Positions 1-7,759 of a stretch of 11,774 bases of DNA are shown one piece after another. The stretch is from positions 1-11,774 of the forward strand of contig JAGVGV010000478.1 in the NCBI GenBank assembly GCA_020056895.1, in the 5' to 3' direction. The stretch's first letter is position 1. Each line of letters starts with the position of its first letter. The notes beneath the pieces are model-generated. The model worked only from the letters and a program-made list of their open reading frames with translations. It was not told the origin of the DNA and ran no database searches. The translations under genes and the position numbers were made by a program. This stretch comes from Deltaproteobacteria bacterium. GTDB taxonomy: Bacteria; Desulfobacterota; Desulfarculia; Adiutricales; JAGVGV01.

Positions 1-203
1 CGGATGGGTTCGGCTTCCTCCAACGGAAGCCCGGCCGGTTTTCGGGGGGCGCCGGCGCCGGCGGTCACTTCCACCATCGGCCCCAGTTCGGCCCGGTCCT
101 TGATTTCCCGGGTGGACAGAATCACCGCCTCCGGACCCAGTTCCTCCTTCACCATCCGGAGCGCCGTGGGGATGTCCCGAGCTCTGAACCGCTTAATTCG
201 CAT
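1..203 (-). CDS. flhF: FlhF, SRP-type GTPase for flagellar placement (N-terminal 67 codons only)
   Basis: Only the N-terminus is in the window; the gene runs off the left edge. The start is an ATG at 203-201, inside the last codons of flhA, giving an 11-base overlap in another frame. The reading frame stays open to the edge. It begins MRIKRFRARD, followed by ALRMVKEELGPEAVILSTRE at about residues 14-33. This is the typical FlhF opening (basic strand, then the 'EELGPDAVILS' segment of the B domain). The GTPase (NG) domain is beyond the edge. FlhF family proteins recruit early basal-body parts to the membrane and set the position and number of polar flagella, usually together with FlhG/FleN. 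No strong Shine-Dalgarno sequence is visible, so translation is probably coupled to flhA. Linkage directly after flhA is standard in polar flagellates. Confidence 0.93.
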   Translation of the reverse strand, partial: MRIKRFRARDIPTALRMVKEELGPEAVILSTREIKDRAELGPMVEVTAGAGAPRKPAGLPLEEAEPI

Positions 204-2295
204 ACGCCAGGCTCGCTTCGCCCAAGACTTTGAGCTGGACCGTGGGCGTCAGTTCGCTGTGGGACAGGATCGTCAGGTTGGGAATGAACCGTTCCGTCAG
301 CTTCCTCAGATGGCGCCGGACCATGGGGGAACAAAGAAGAATGGGTTGATGGTTCATCTGAGTGATCCGCTCGACCGACTTATTCAGGGCGTTTAAAATT
401 CGCTGCCCCAGTTCCGGATCCATGGACAGGTACGCCCCCCGATCCGTTTCGTTGATGGATTTGGTCATCAGGTCTTCGATGTCCGCGCCCAGGGTGAGCA
501 GGGGGACTTCGCCCGAAATATTTTCGTACTGCCGCAGGATGGACCGGGCCAGCTTTTGGCGGACGAATTCGGTTAAAAGGTCCGGATCCTTGGTCAGCAT
601 GGCGTGGTCGGCCAGGGATTCCAGAATCGTGCCCAGGTCCCGGATGGACACCCGTTCTCTCAGAAGGTTCTGGAGCACTTTTTGAATCTGACCCAGGTTC
701 ATCAGGTTGGGCACCAGTTCCTCGACCACCTTGGGATTGGACCGGCCGGCGGTATCCACCAGTTTCTGAATGTCCTGTCGTCCCAGCAGTTCATCGGCGT
801 GGGCGCGGATGATTTCGGTGATGTGGGTGGCGACCACCGTGGCCAGATCCACCACCGTCCATCCGGCGTTCTGGGCTTCGTCCTTCCGGGCTTCCTGAAT
901 CCAGCGGGCCGGCAGACCAAAAGCCGGTTCCCGGGTGGAAAGGCCTTCCACGGTTTTGCGGGCGTCGCCAGGGTCCATGGCCAGCAGGTACCCCAGCATC
1001 AGCTCGGACCGGGCCACTTCGATCCCCTTGATCAAAATGGCGTATTCGCCGGGTTTTAGCTGAAGGTTGTCCCGAACGTGCATGGGCGGGACGATGAACC
1101 CCATTTCCAGGGCGAACTGGCGGCGGATGGATCGGATCCGGTCCAAAAGTTCGCCGTCCTGTTCGTCATCCACCAGAGGGATCAGACCGTACCCCACTTC
1201 CAGTTCCAGGGTGTCCAGAGGCAAAAGGGTTTCCACCTGTTCCGGTGGAGGCGGCGCGGCTTTCTGGGCGGCTTCGGCCTCTTTCTGCTTTTCCTCGGTT
1301 TTTACTATTTGCTTGCGGCTCATGTACCCCACGAACCCCACCACCGCGCCGAGTACTATGAAGGGCACGGCGGGCAGCCCCGGCATAATGCCGAACAGCA
1401 TGGCGATCCCGCCCGAAAGGAGGAGGGCTCGGGGTTGGAGGGTGAACTGCCGCGAAAACTCCTTGCCCATGGTCACTTCGCTGCCGGCCCGGCTGACGAT
1501 GATACCGGCGGCGGTGGACACGATCAAGGCGGGAATCTGGCTGACCAGACCGTCGCCTACGGTGAGGATGGTATACCGTTGGGCCGCCACGATGGGCTCC
1601 AGGTCCTGCTGGACCACGCCGATGATCAAACCGCCCACGATATTGATGATGGTGATGATGATACCCGCCACGGCATCGCCTCGGACGAACTTGGACGCGC
1701 CGTCCATGGCGCCGTAAAAGTCCGCTTCGCGGCTGATGGCCGCCCGGCGGGTTTTGGCCGCGTTTTCATCGATCAAGCCGGCGTTCAGGTCCGCGTCGAT
1801 GGCCATCTGCTTGCCGGGCATGGCGTCCAAGGTGAACCGGGCGGCCACTTCCGCGATCCGGCCCGAACCTTTGGTGATGACCATGAAGTTGATGATCACC
1901 AAAATCGTGAAAACGATCACCCCGACCACGTAATTGCCGCCCACCACGAAGTTGCCGAAGGCCCGGATCACTTCGCCCGCCGCCGATTCGCCTTCTCCAC
2001 CATGAAGCAGGATCAGCCGGGTGGAGGCCACGTTGAGCGACAGCCGGAAGAGGGTGAGAATCAGCAACAGGGACGGAAAAATGGAAAAATCCAAGGGTTT
2101 GAGGGTGTACACCGAAGTGAGGATGACCACCACGCTGAAGGTGACGTTGAAGGTGAGCATCAGGTCCAACAGCGGCGTGGGCAGGGGCAGCACCATGACC
2201 ATCAGAATGGCGATAACGCTCACGCCCAACACCATTTCGCTGCCGCCCGGCAACCGAATGGCCAGAAGTTTTTGTTTGAGCGCGGATTCAGCCAC
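193..2295 (-). CDS. flhA: FlhA, flagellar type III export gate protein
   Basis: This 700-residue protein has the normal family length. FlhA is the large inner-membrane subunit of the export apparatus. It forms a nonameric ring whose cytoplasmic domain docks chaperone-substrate complexes, and it couples proton motive force to export. The N-terminal half (about residues 20-325) shows eight hydrophobic segments. The conserved cytoplasmic loop carries MPGKQMAIDADLNAG at 159-173; K162 and D167 match the lysine/aspartate pair (K203/D208 in Salmonella) important for export. An alanine/proline-rich linker at about 340-360 leads to the cytoplasmic domain, which ends ...VLGEASLAYAN. The start is GTG at 2295, preceded by AGGTGA a few bases upstream, and it overlaps the flhB stop by 8 bases (GTGGCTGA arrangement). 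All conserved regions are present and no frameshift is seen. Confidence 0.98.
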   Translation of the reverse strand: MAESALKQKLLAIRLPGGSEMVLGVSVIAILMVMVLPLPTPLLDLMLTFNVTFSVVVILTSVYTLKPLDFSIFPSLLLILTLFRLSLNVASTRLILLHGGEGESAAGEVIRAFGNFVVGGNYVVGVIVFTILVIINFMVITKGSGRIAEVAARFTLDAMPGKQMAIDADLNAGLIDENAAKTRRAAISREADFYGAMDGASKFVRGDAVAGIIITIINIVGGLIIGVVQQDLEPIVAAQRYTILTVGDGLVSQIPALIVSTAAGIIVSRAGSEVTMGKEFSRQFTLQPRALLLSGGIAMLFGIMPGLPAVPFIVLGAVVGFVGYMSRKQIVKTEEKQKEAEAAQKAAPPPPEQVETLLPLDTLELEVGYGLIPLVDDEQDGELLDRIRSIRRQFALEMGFIVPPMHVRDNLQLKPGEYAILIKGIEVARSELMLGYLLAMDPGDARKTVEGLSTREPAFGLPARWIQEARKDEAQNAGWTVVDLATVVATHITEIIRAHADELLGRQDIQKLVDTAGRSNPKVVEELVPNLMNLGQIQKVLQNLLRERVSIRDLGTILESLADHAMLTKDPDLLTEFVRQKLARSILRQYENISGEVPLLTLGADIEDLMTKSINETDRGAYLSMDPELGQRILNALNKSVERITQMNHQPILLCSPMVRRHLRKLTERFIPNLTILSHSELTPTVQLKVLGEASLAYAN

Positions 2296-3355
2296 GGGTC
2301 ACCTTGCCTTTGAGCCGGTACACGGCGCTCAGGATTTCGGCCACGGCCTGGTACATTTCCACCGGGATCACCTGACCCACCTCGACGGATTTAAACAGCG
2401 ACCGGGCCAGCGGTTTGTTTTCCATGATCGGCACGCCGTGTTCCCGGGCAATGGTCTTGATCCGTTCAGCCACCAGGTTCTGGCCTTTGGCCACCACCAG
2501 CGGCGCTTCCGCCTTGGCGGCGTCGTACAGCATGGCCACGGCCAGATGGGTGGGGTTGGTGACCACCACGTCGGCCTTGGGCACGTTGGCCAGCATCCTT
2601 TTGCGGGCCATTTCCCTTTGAATGCTCCGGATCCGCTGCTTGACAATGGGATCGCCTTCGGACTGCTTGAATTCCTCCTTCACCTCTTCCTTGGTCATCT
2701 TCATATCTTCGGTGAACTTCCACTTCTGGAACAGGTAGTCCAGAATCGCTAAAACCACCATGATCCAGCAGGTTTTGAGGAAAATTTCAAAGGCCAGACC
2801 CACGGCGTATTGGCCGATGGAGGCCACGTCCATGTCCCCCAGAACCATGATCGTGGGCACTTCATCCCGAACGGTGGCGTACGCGATGTACCCGATAATC
2901 AGAATCTTTACGACCGATTTGACCAGTTCGGCCACCGACCGCATGGAAAAAAGACGTTCGAAGCCCTTGATGAAATTGAGTTTGTCCAGCTTGGGAACCA
3001 GCGGTCTGGGCGTGAAGTGGATGCCCACCTGCATCACGTTGGCCAAAAGGCCGATGGCCGGGATGGCGATGAACAGAGGCGCCACGATCAAGCCTACGTC
3101 GTACAACTGCCGAAGAAGGAAGGTGATGGCGTTGGGTCCTTCCACTGATATCTGACCGGCGTGGGCCAGCGCATTGGTCAGGTTGGCCGCCAGGCGGTTG
3201 TACATTGTTCCCGAAACGAAATAGAGGGTCAGGATGGCGGTCAGAAGCACGGCGCAGGTGTTCATCTCCATGCTTTTGGACACCTGGCCTTCTTCCCGGG
3301 CTTTCTCCAGCCTGCGCCCGGTTGGTTGTTCGGTTTTGCCTTCGCGGTCCGCCAC
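2288..3355 (-). CDS. flhB: FlhB, export switch protein with autocleavage site
   Basis: This 355-residue protein has the usual length. FlhB is the export-gate component that switches substrate specificity from rod/hook to filament proteins after self-cleavage. The N-terminus (DREGKTEQPTGRRLEKAREEGQVSKS) is the classic FlhB/YscU opening. Hydrophobic segments lie at about 33-50, 85-110, 143-162 and 183-208. A basic cytoplasmic linker follows (KMTKEEVKEEFKQSEGDP at about 219-236). The autocleavage motif NPTH is at 267-270, with cleavage expected between N267 and P268. The start is GTG at 3355; an in-frame TGA lies two codons upstream, so no longer start is possible. It follows fliR after 13 bases and overlaps flhA by 8 bases. 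Confidence 0.98.
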   Translation of the reverse strand: MADREGKTEQPTGRRLEKAREEGQVSKSMEMNTCAVLLTAILTLYFVSGTMYNRLAANLTNALAHAGQISVEGPNAITFLLRQLYDVGLIVAPLFIAIPAIGLLANVMQVGIHFTPRPLVPKLDKLNFIKGFERLFSMRSVAELVKSVVKILIIGYIAYATVRDEVPTIMVLGDMDVASIGQYAVGLAFEIFLKTCWIMVVLAILDYLFQKWKFTEDMKMTKEEVKEEFKQSEGDPIVKQRIRSIQREMARKRMLANVPKADVVVTNPTHLAVAMLYDAAKAEAPLVVAKGQNLVAERIKTIAREHGVPIMENKPLARSLFKSVEVGQVIPVEMYQAVAEILSAVYRLKGKVTRG

Positions 3356-3368
3356 GGTTCACCCGTTT

Positions 3369-4145
3369 CTACATGGTCTTTAAGGATTCGAAAAGGTGCC
3401 CCTGATACCCCAGCAGGGCCCGGCTGAAAAGGGGCACGAAAAAGTTCAGCGACAACCCCATAAGAATGGCCCCCACGATGATGTACAGGGGCATGCCCAC
3501 GAACAGGACATTGAGCTGGGGCACGGTTTTGGCCAGAATGCCCATGGCCGCCTTGACCGCGAACATGACCACCATGACCGGAGCCCCCAACTGGACGGCG
3601 ATGACGAACATCCGGGTCACGGCCTGGTTCATTTCATGGAACGCCAGGGCCGAATGGATCGGCCGGCCCGGAGGAACCAGCTCGAAACTTTGAACCAGGG
3701 CCTGGATGACCAGGTAGTGACCGTTCACCGATAAAAACACCACCAGGGCCAAAATGTACACGAATTGCGACATCACCGAAGCCTGGGTGCCGGTCTGGGG
3801 GTTGACCACGTTGACGATGGCGAACCCCATATCGTACCCGATGTACTGGCCGGCCAACTGCACCGCTTCCAGAAGCAGCCGGAGGATCAACCCCAGGGTA
3901 AGGGCCAGGAACAGTTCGCTGACAAGCAGTTGCACCACGCCGAATACGTCCTCGGGCAGGGCGTTGGCCGGAACCGGAACCACGCCCACCAACACGAAAG
4001 TTAAGACCAAGGCCAAGGCCGCCTTGACCTGGGACGGCACCAGATCGCCGCCGAAGATGGGCGCCAGAAACAAAATGGCCGAAACCCGGATCAGGATCAG
4101 CAGAAAGGCGGCCAGTTCTTCGGGGGGGATCAGCGGCGGCGTCAT
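3369..4145 (-). CDS. fliR: FliR, flagellar export gate protein
   Basis: This 258-residue, strongly hydrophobic protein has the FliR family length. With FliP and FliQ it forms the helical export channel in the basal body (FliP5-FliQ4-FliR1). Recognisable features are the N-terminal segment LLILIRVSAILFLAPIFGG at about 15-33 and the segment around VNPQTGTQASVMSQF. The region near residue 155 (HYLVIQALVQSFELVPPG) and the C-terminal P-L-Y-I-I-V-G-A segment also fit the family. The start is ATG at 4145, with AGGAAA about 7 bases upstream. The fliQ stop is 9 bases before the start. Gene order fliP-fliQ-fliR-flhB is the common one. Confidence 0.97.
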   Translation of the reverse strand: MTPPLIPPEELAAFLLILIRVSAILFLAPIFGGDLVPSQVKAALALVLTFVLVGVVPVPANALPEDVFGVVQLLVSELFLALTLGLILRLLLEAVQLAGQYIGYDMGFAIVNVVNPQTGTQASVMSQFVYILALVVFLSVNGHYLVIQALVQSFELVPPGRPIHSALAFHEMNQAVTRMFVIAVQLGAPVMVVMFAVKAAMGILAKTVPQLNVLFVGMPLYIIVGAILMGLSLNFFVPLFSRALLGYQGHLFESLKTM

Positions 4146-4154
4146 GACCGTTTC

Positions 4155-4424
4155 CTATCGGACATACGTCGGAATATTGACGATGATCGTCCGGGTGTAG
4201 GTGATCAGCTTTTCCAGCATCCAGGGCGAAAAGATGATCAGGGCCGCCAGAATCGCCAATATTTTCGGGATGAACGTCAGCGTCATCTCCTGAATCTGGG
4301 TGGTTGCCTGGAAAATGCTCACGGCCAGACCCACCACCAGTCCCAAGCCCAGGAGAGGCAGGGATAAAAGCAAGGTGATTTCAATGGCCTGACGGCCGAA
4401 ACCAATGACGAATTCAGGAGTCAC
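4155..4424 (-). CDS. fliQ: FliQ, small export gate subunit
   Basis: This 89-residue protein with two long hydrophobic segments (about 14-38 and 50-73) has the standard FliQ size and topology. The loop holds FQATTQIQEMTLTFIPKI at about 38-55, a strong family signature (Q-A-T-T-Q-I-Q-E). FliQ helical hairpins wrap around the FliP/FliR core of the export channel. The start is GTG at 4424. A good Shine-Dalgarno sequence, GGAGGA at about 4434-4439, overlaps the fliP stop and lies 9 bases upstream. The gap to fliP is 6 bases. Confidence 0.97.
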   Translation of the reverse strand: MTPEFVIGFGRQAIEITLLLSLPLLGLGLVVGLAVSIFQATTQIQEMTLTFIPKILAILAALIIFSPWMLEKLITYTRTIIVNIPTYVR

Positions 4425-4430
4425 CCGTTT

Positions 4431-5186
4431 TTATCCTCCGTAGCTTCGAATCAGCGAGCCCACGATCAGGTTCCAACCATCCACCAGCACGAAGAGCATC
4501 AGCTTGAAAGGCAGCGAGATCATGACCGGTGGCAGCATCATCATGCCCATGGAGAGCAAAACCGAGGCCACTACCATGTCGATGACCAAAAAAGGCACGT
4601 ACAGAATGAATCCGATGGTGAAGGCGGTTTTGAGTTCACTGATAACAAAGGCCGGAATGAGGGCGCTCATGGGAACATCGTCTTTGTTCTGAGGCTTGTC
4701 CTTCTGGATCAGGCTCATGAACAGAGCCAGGTCCCGTTCCCGGGTCTGCTTGAACATGAACTCCTTCAGCGGTCCGCCGGCTTTGTCCAGGGCTTCGGCC
4801 TGAGTGATTTCCTGGGCCATGAAGGGTTTGATGGCCTGATCGTCAATCTGGGTCAGAACGGGGCTCATGATGAAAAAGGTCATGAACAGGGCCAACCCGA
4901 CGAGAATCTGGTTGGGGGGCATGGTCTGGGTGCCCAGGGCATGGCGGATAAAGGAAAAAACCACGATCAACCGGACGAAGGAGGTCATCATCACCAGGAT
5001 CGAAGGCGCCAGGGCCAGGATGGTGAGGACCAGCAGAATTTGAATGACCGTGGCGGTTTCGGTGGGCGTGGCGGCTTCGTCCATCTGGATGGAGACCGTG
5101 GGAATGGTCAGGGCGTTGGATGCCGGCGCCAGGAACAGGACCAGGGCCAACAGGACCAAAAACCCAAGAACAACTCTGGTTTTCAT
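4431..5186 (-). CDS. fliP: FliP, core pore subunit of the flagellar export gate
   Basis: This 251-residue protein has the usual length. A cleavable-type signal peptide occupies about residues 1-25 (hydrophobic core LGFLVLLALVLFLAPASNA), as is normal for FliP. First family signature: PSILVMMTSFVRLIVVFSF at 61-79, then PNQILVGLALFMTFFIMSPV at 91-110. Second signature: FVISELKTAFTIGFILYVPF at 180-199, continued by VIDMVVASVLLSMGMMMLPP at 201-220. FliP pentamers line the export pore. The ATG at 5186-5184 overlaps the fliO stop (ATGA, 4 bases), indicating coupling; GGAGAG lies 8 to 10 bases upstream. Confidence 0.98.
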   Translation of the reverse strand: MKTRVVLGFLVLLALVLFLAPASNALTIPTVSIQMDEAATPTETATVIQILLVLTILALAPSILVMMTSFVRLIVVFSFIRHALGTQTMPPNQILVGLALFMTFFIMSPVLTQIDDQAIKPFMAQEITQAEALDKAGGPLKEFMFKQTRERDLALFMSLIQKDKPQNKDDVPMSALIPAFVISELKTAFTIGFILYVPFLVIDMVVASVLLSMGMMMLPPVMISLPFKLMLFVLVDGWNLIVGSLIRSYGG

Positions 5187-5665
5187 GAGGAACTCTCCGG
5201 ACCCGGCCCGGTTTCGGGCCGGATGGCCTGGAGCACTTTTCGGAAGGTTGGGGTGGATGGCGGTTCGCCGGTTTTAACTTGAGCGTGAAAGCGGGCCGCG
5301 GGCATTTTGTCCAGGCAGGTGATGTGATCGTTGGTCACGGCCAGGGTGAGCACCCGGTCCCCGATTTCCACCAGGGCAAGGTACTTGCGGGGACCCAAGG
5401 GCCGGGTGCCGATGATCCGGATGGCTTCCTGGGCGCTCAGATACCGACCGGGACCCAGACCGTGCCGCCGCAAAAGATACAGCACCAGCATCATCCCGCC
5501 CAGGATCAAGAGCAGGGCGCCGGTCATCTTGAGTCCGGCGGTCATCAGGTCCGGGACTTCCGCCCCGACCGGCCCTGGCGCCGGTCCATCGGCGGCCCAG
5601 GCCGGGAGACCGGCCAAAGCCAGGATCAGGAAAACCATCAGCCGGCCAACGAAACGGGGGGACAT
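5183..5665 (-). CDS. fliO: FliO, export-gate assembly factor
   Basis: This 160-residue protein is identified by position and topology; FliO is poorly conserved. It has a signal-peptide-like N-terminus (LMVFLILALAGLPAWA, about 9-24) and a short proline-rich segment. One transmembrane helix lies at about 46-64, followed by RRHG. The cytoplasmic FliO domain contains IRIIGTRPLGPRKYLALVEI at about 82-101 and RVLTLAVTNDHITCL at about 104-118, matching the 'L-G-P-R-x-x-L-x-L-V-x-x-G-x-x-x-L-x-G-V-T' pattern. FliO helps FliP assemble into a stable pentamer. The start is ATG at 5665 with a GGAAGGAA stretch upstream. It sits 25 bases after fliN and overlaps fliP by 4 bases. Confidence 0.92.
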   Translation of the reverse strand: MSPRFVGRLMVFLILALAGLPAWAADGPAPGPVGAEVPDLMTAGLKMTGALLLILGGMMLVLYLLRRHGLGPGRYLSAQEAIRIIGTRPLGPRKYLALVEIGDRVLTLAVTNDHITCLDKMPAARFHAQVKTGEPPSTPTFRKVLQAIRPETGPGPESSS

Positions 5666-5690
5666 GGAAAGGTTCCTTCCTTACAGCGGT

Positions 5691-6146
5691 TCAGCCCAGG
5701 CTTTTCACGCGCTCCATGGGGCTGACGATATCCGTGACCCGAACACCGAATTTTTCATTGACCACCACCACTTCGCCCCGGGCCACCAGCTTGTTGTTGA
5801 CCAGAATCTCCAGCGGTTCGCCGGCCAGCTTGGTCAGTTCGATCACCGATCCCTGCCCCAGTTGCAACAGATCGTTGATCACCATTTTGGTCCGCCCCAG
5901 TTCCACGGACACCTCCAAGGGGATGTCCAGAATGAAATCCAGGGACCGGCCCCGGGTGTCCTTGGGGCCGGACGCGGACGGCGAGGGCAGGGGATCGAAG
6001 GCATGGATAGGCGGCGCCGAAGCGGGACCGGGCCCGGGGGCGGCCTGGGCGGAATCCAGCCCGCCGTCCCAGGTCTGTTCCAGTTCGCCGTCGTCGGCCA
6101 TCAATTTATCAATGTCGTCCTGGCTGAGCACTTGTTCGTTGGCCAT
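5691..6146 (-). CDS. fliN: FliN, rotor switch C-ring protein
   Basis: This 151-residue protein is a little longer than E. coli FliN (137). The C-terminal SpoA/FliN domain (about 68-147) contains LDIPLEVSVELGRTKMVIND at 73-92, then LGQGSVIELTKLAGEPLEIL at 96-115 and NEKFGVRVTDIV at 130-141; all are typical. An alanine/proline/glycine-rich linker lies at about 31-62. The extreme N-terminus carries VLSQDDIDKLM at 6-16, resembling the CheY-docking helix of FliM. FliN forms the base of the C-ring with FliM, and it contributes to direction switching and to docking of the FliH export complex. The start is ATG at 6146, with GAGGAG 11 bases upstream. It follows fliM after 34 bases. Confidence 0.97.
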   Translation of the reverse strand: MANEQVLSQDDIDKLMADDGELEQTWDGGLDSAQAAPGPGPASAPPIHAFDPLPSPSASGPKDTRGRSLDFILDIPLEVSVELGRTKMVINDLLQLGQGSVIELTKLAGEPLEILVNNKLVARGEVVVVNEKFGVRVTDIVSPMERVKSLG

Positions 6147-6180
6147 GGTTTTTTATTCTCCTCGCCCAGGGTATAGCGGG

Positions 6181-7167
6181 TCAACGCACCGGCCGGCCGG
6201 CCGCGTCGGTCTGGATCCGTATGGCCTTGTTGCCTCGGACCACACCGGGGAACCCCCGGAATTTGGGGATGCCTTCCACCCGGATGGTAAGGGGTTGATT
6301 GACGTCCTGGTCCATCATGATCACGTCGCCCACGGCCAGGTTGATCAGGTCGCCGCCGGTGATGGTGGCCCGCCCCAGGTCCACGGTCAACTGGACCGAC
6401 GCTTCCCGGACCTGTTCGATGAACCGGTTGATCCATTCGTGGTCCACTTCCAACTGATCGCTCTGGAAACCGGCGTACAGCTTGGACCGGATGGGTTCGA
6501 CCGTGGAATAGGGCAGGCAGATGATCAGCGTGCCCACGGTTTGTTCGAGTTCCACTTCGAACTTGATCACGATCACCACTTCCGTGGGCGCCACCACCGA
6601 AGCGAACTGCGGGTTCGTTTCACTCCGGACGTACGTCAGTTTCAGCGGATGGACCGGGTTCCAGGCCTTTTCCAGGTCTTCCATGGCCATCCGGATCACC
6701 TTGTGGATCAGCCGGTTTTCGATGGGGGTGAAATCGCGGCCTTCGATCTTGACGAAGGACCGGCCCGATCCGCCAAAGAAGTTGTCCACCAGATTGAAGA
6801 CCAACTTGGTTTCGATGACCATCACGCCGTGGCCGCGCAGAGGGTCCACCTTGAAAATATGCAGGCTGGTGGGCACCGGCAAAGCTCGCATGAATTCGCC
6901 GAATTTGATCATGTCGATGGAAAAGGCGGATACGTCGATCACTTTACGGAGGGACCCGGAAAGAGTGGTCCTCAGGAGCCGCGCGAAACGGTCGTTGATG
7001 ATTTCCAGGGTCGGCATCCGGCCGCGGATGATCCGGTCCTGGTTGGTCAGATCGTAAACCGTAACGCCGGAATCGTCCTCGACCGTGTCCGATTCGGTTT
7101 CGATCTCCCCGCCGCTCATGCCTTTGAGCAGCGCGTCCACCTCTTCCTGAGTCAGGATTTTACTCAA
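6181..7167 (-). CDS. fliM: FliM, rotor switch protein that binds phospho-CheY
   Basis: This 328-residue protein has the family length. The N-terminal CheY-P-binding helix is ILTQEEVDALLKG at 4-16. The middle CheC-like domain spans about 45-235 and includes the GGSG motif at 132-135, part of the FliG-contact region. A C-terminal SpoA-type domain (about 253-320) pairs with FliN. The start is TTG at 7167. An in-frame TAA lies six codons upstream and the CheY-binding helix begins at residue 4, so this start is nearly forced. FliM senses CheY-P and switches rotor direction via FliG, which is not in the window. The 92 bases between fliL and fliM hold no recognisable element. Confidence 0.98.
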   Translation of the reverse strand: MSKILTQEEVDALLKGMSGGEIETESDTVEDDSGVTVYDLTNQDRIIRGRMPTLEIINDRFARLLRTTLSGSLRKVIDVSAFSIDMIKFGEFMRALPVPTSLHIFKVDPLRGHGVMVIETKLVFNLVDNFFGGSGRSFVKIEGRDFTPIENRLIHKVIRMAMEDLEKAWNPVHPLKLTYVRSETNPQFASVVAPTEVVIVIKFEVELEQTVGTLIICLPYSTVEPIRSKLYAGFQSDQLEVDHEWINRFIEQVREASVQLTVDLGRATITGGDLINLAVGDVIMMDQDVNQPLTIRVEGIPKFRGFPGVVRGNKAIRIQTDAAGRPVR

Positions 7168-7259
7168 GGTCCACCGCCCCGTTTACTTAAGGGTCCGATC
7201 GGTTTCCGATTCCAAGCCCATGGCCCGGGCCGTCTGTTTTGTCCAGTTCCACCGCATCC

Positions 7260-7736
7260 CTACTGAACCACGAATTCGCTGAAGTACACGTTGGACACCT
7301 TGCCGCTTTTCAATAGGGTGTTCACCCGGGCCAACAGTTCGGTTTTTAGCTTCATTTCGCCTTCCACCGTACTGATGCCTTCGTACGTTTGGGCCCGGAG
7401 CACGGTCAGAACCGCGTCCTGGATCTGGATCACCTGAACGTCCAGCTCCTTTTTCAGTTCGGCGTGGCCCAGTTCGAAACTGAGGGTGAGTTTCAGATAC
7501 CGCCGCCCCGATGGATCGGCAAGGTTCACGATGAACGGTTTCATGGGATAGAGTTCCTTGGCGCCGGTTTCCGGGCCGGTTCCGGGGCCGGCTTTCTTTT
7601 CGCCCCACCCGGGGATCAGCCCGGGGGCCACGAACCTGAGCGCCACGAACCCGCCGGCCAGAATGACCAGCACCAACACCACGATAATCAGCCAGGGGCC
7701 TTGTCCCCGATCCCGTTCCATACCGTATCCTTCCAT
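7260..7736 (-). CDS. fliL: FliL, stator-associated inner-membrane protein
   Basis: This 158-residue protein has a short cytoplasmic N-terminus, one transmembrane helix (about 15-38), a glycine/proline-rich stretch (about 46-60) and a periplasmic FliL domain. The domain shows YPMKPFIVNLADPSGRRYLK at about 63-82, LSFEL at 85-89 and ..STVEGEMKLKTELLARVN.. near the C-terminus, all typical. FliL rings are known to surround stator units and stabilise or activate them, which fits its place between motB and fliM. Start choice: ATG at 7736 has AAAAGG only 4 bases upstream, while the ATG at 7721 (residue 6) has AAGGA about 6 bases upstream. Either could be used (158 or 153 residues). The gene starts 23 bases after the MotB gene. 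Confidence 0.95.
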   Translation of the reverse strand: MEGYGMERDRGQGPWLIIVVLVLVILAGGFVALRFVAPGLIPGWGEKKAGPGTGPETGAKELYPMKPFIVNLADPSGRRYLKLTLSFELGHAELKKELDVQVIQIQDAVLTVLRAQTYEGISTVEGEMKLKTELLARVNTLLKSGKVSNVYFSEFVVQ

Positions 7737-7759
7737 GATGCCTTTTGGTGTTCTCCCGT

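Noticed and set aside
1078..2313. A 411-codon plus-strand open frame opposite flhA
   Set aside because: It lies wholly antisense to the conserved flhA; its composition is dominated by His, Gly, Asp and Gln, as expected from an antisense frame.
6187..6202. Repeated CCGG/GGCC run near the 3' end of fliM
   Set aside because: It encodes the Ala-Gly-Arg-Pro tail of FliM and is explained by GC-rich coding; there is no T-tract to make it a terminator.
7168..7259. A possible 24-codon ORF (MRWNWTKQTARAMG...) between fliL and fliM
   Set aside because: It is very short with no strong ribosome binding site and no recognised family, so more likely plain spacer.
5716..7266. A 516-codon open frame on the plus strand opposite fliN and fliM
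   Set aside because: It is a shadow of two well-supported genes in GC-rich codon usage; its translation is rich in His/Asp/Gln and low-complexity, with no recognisable domain.
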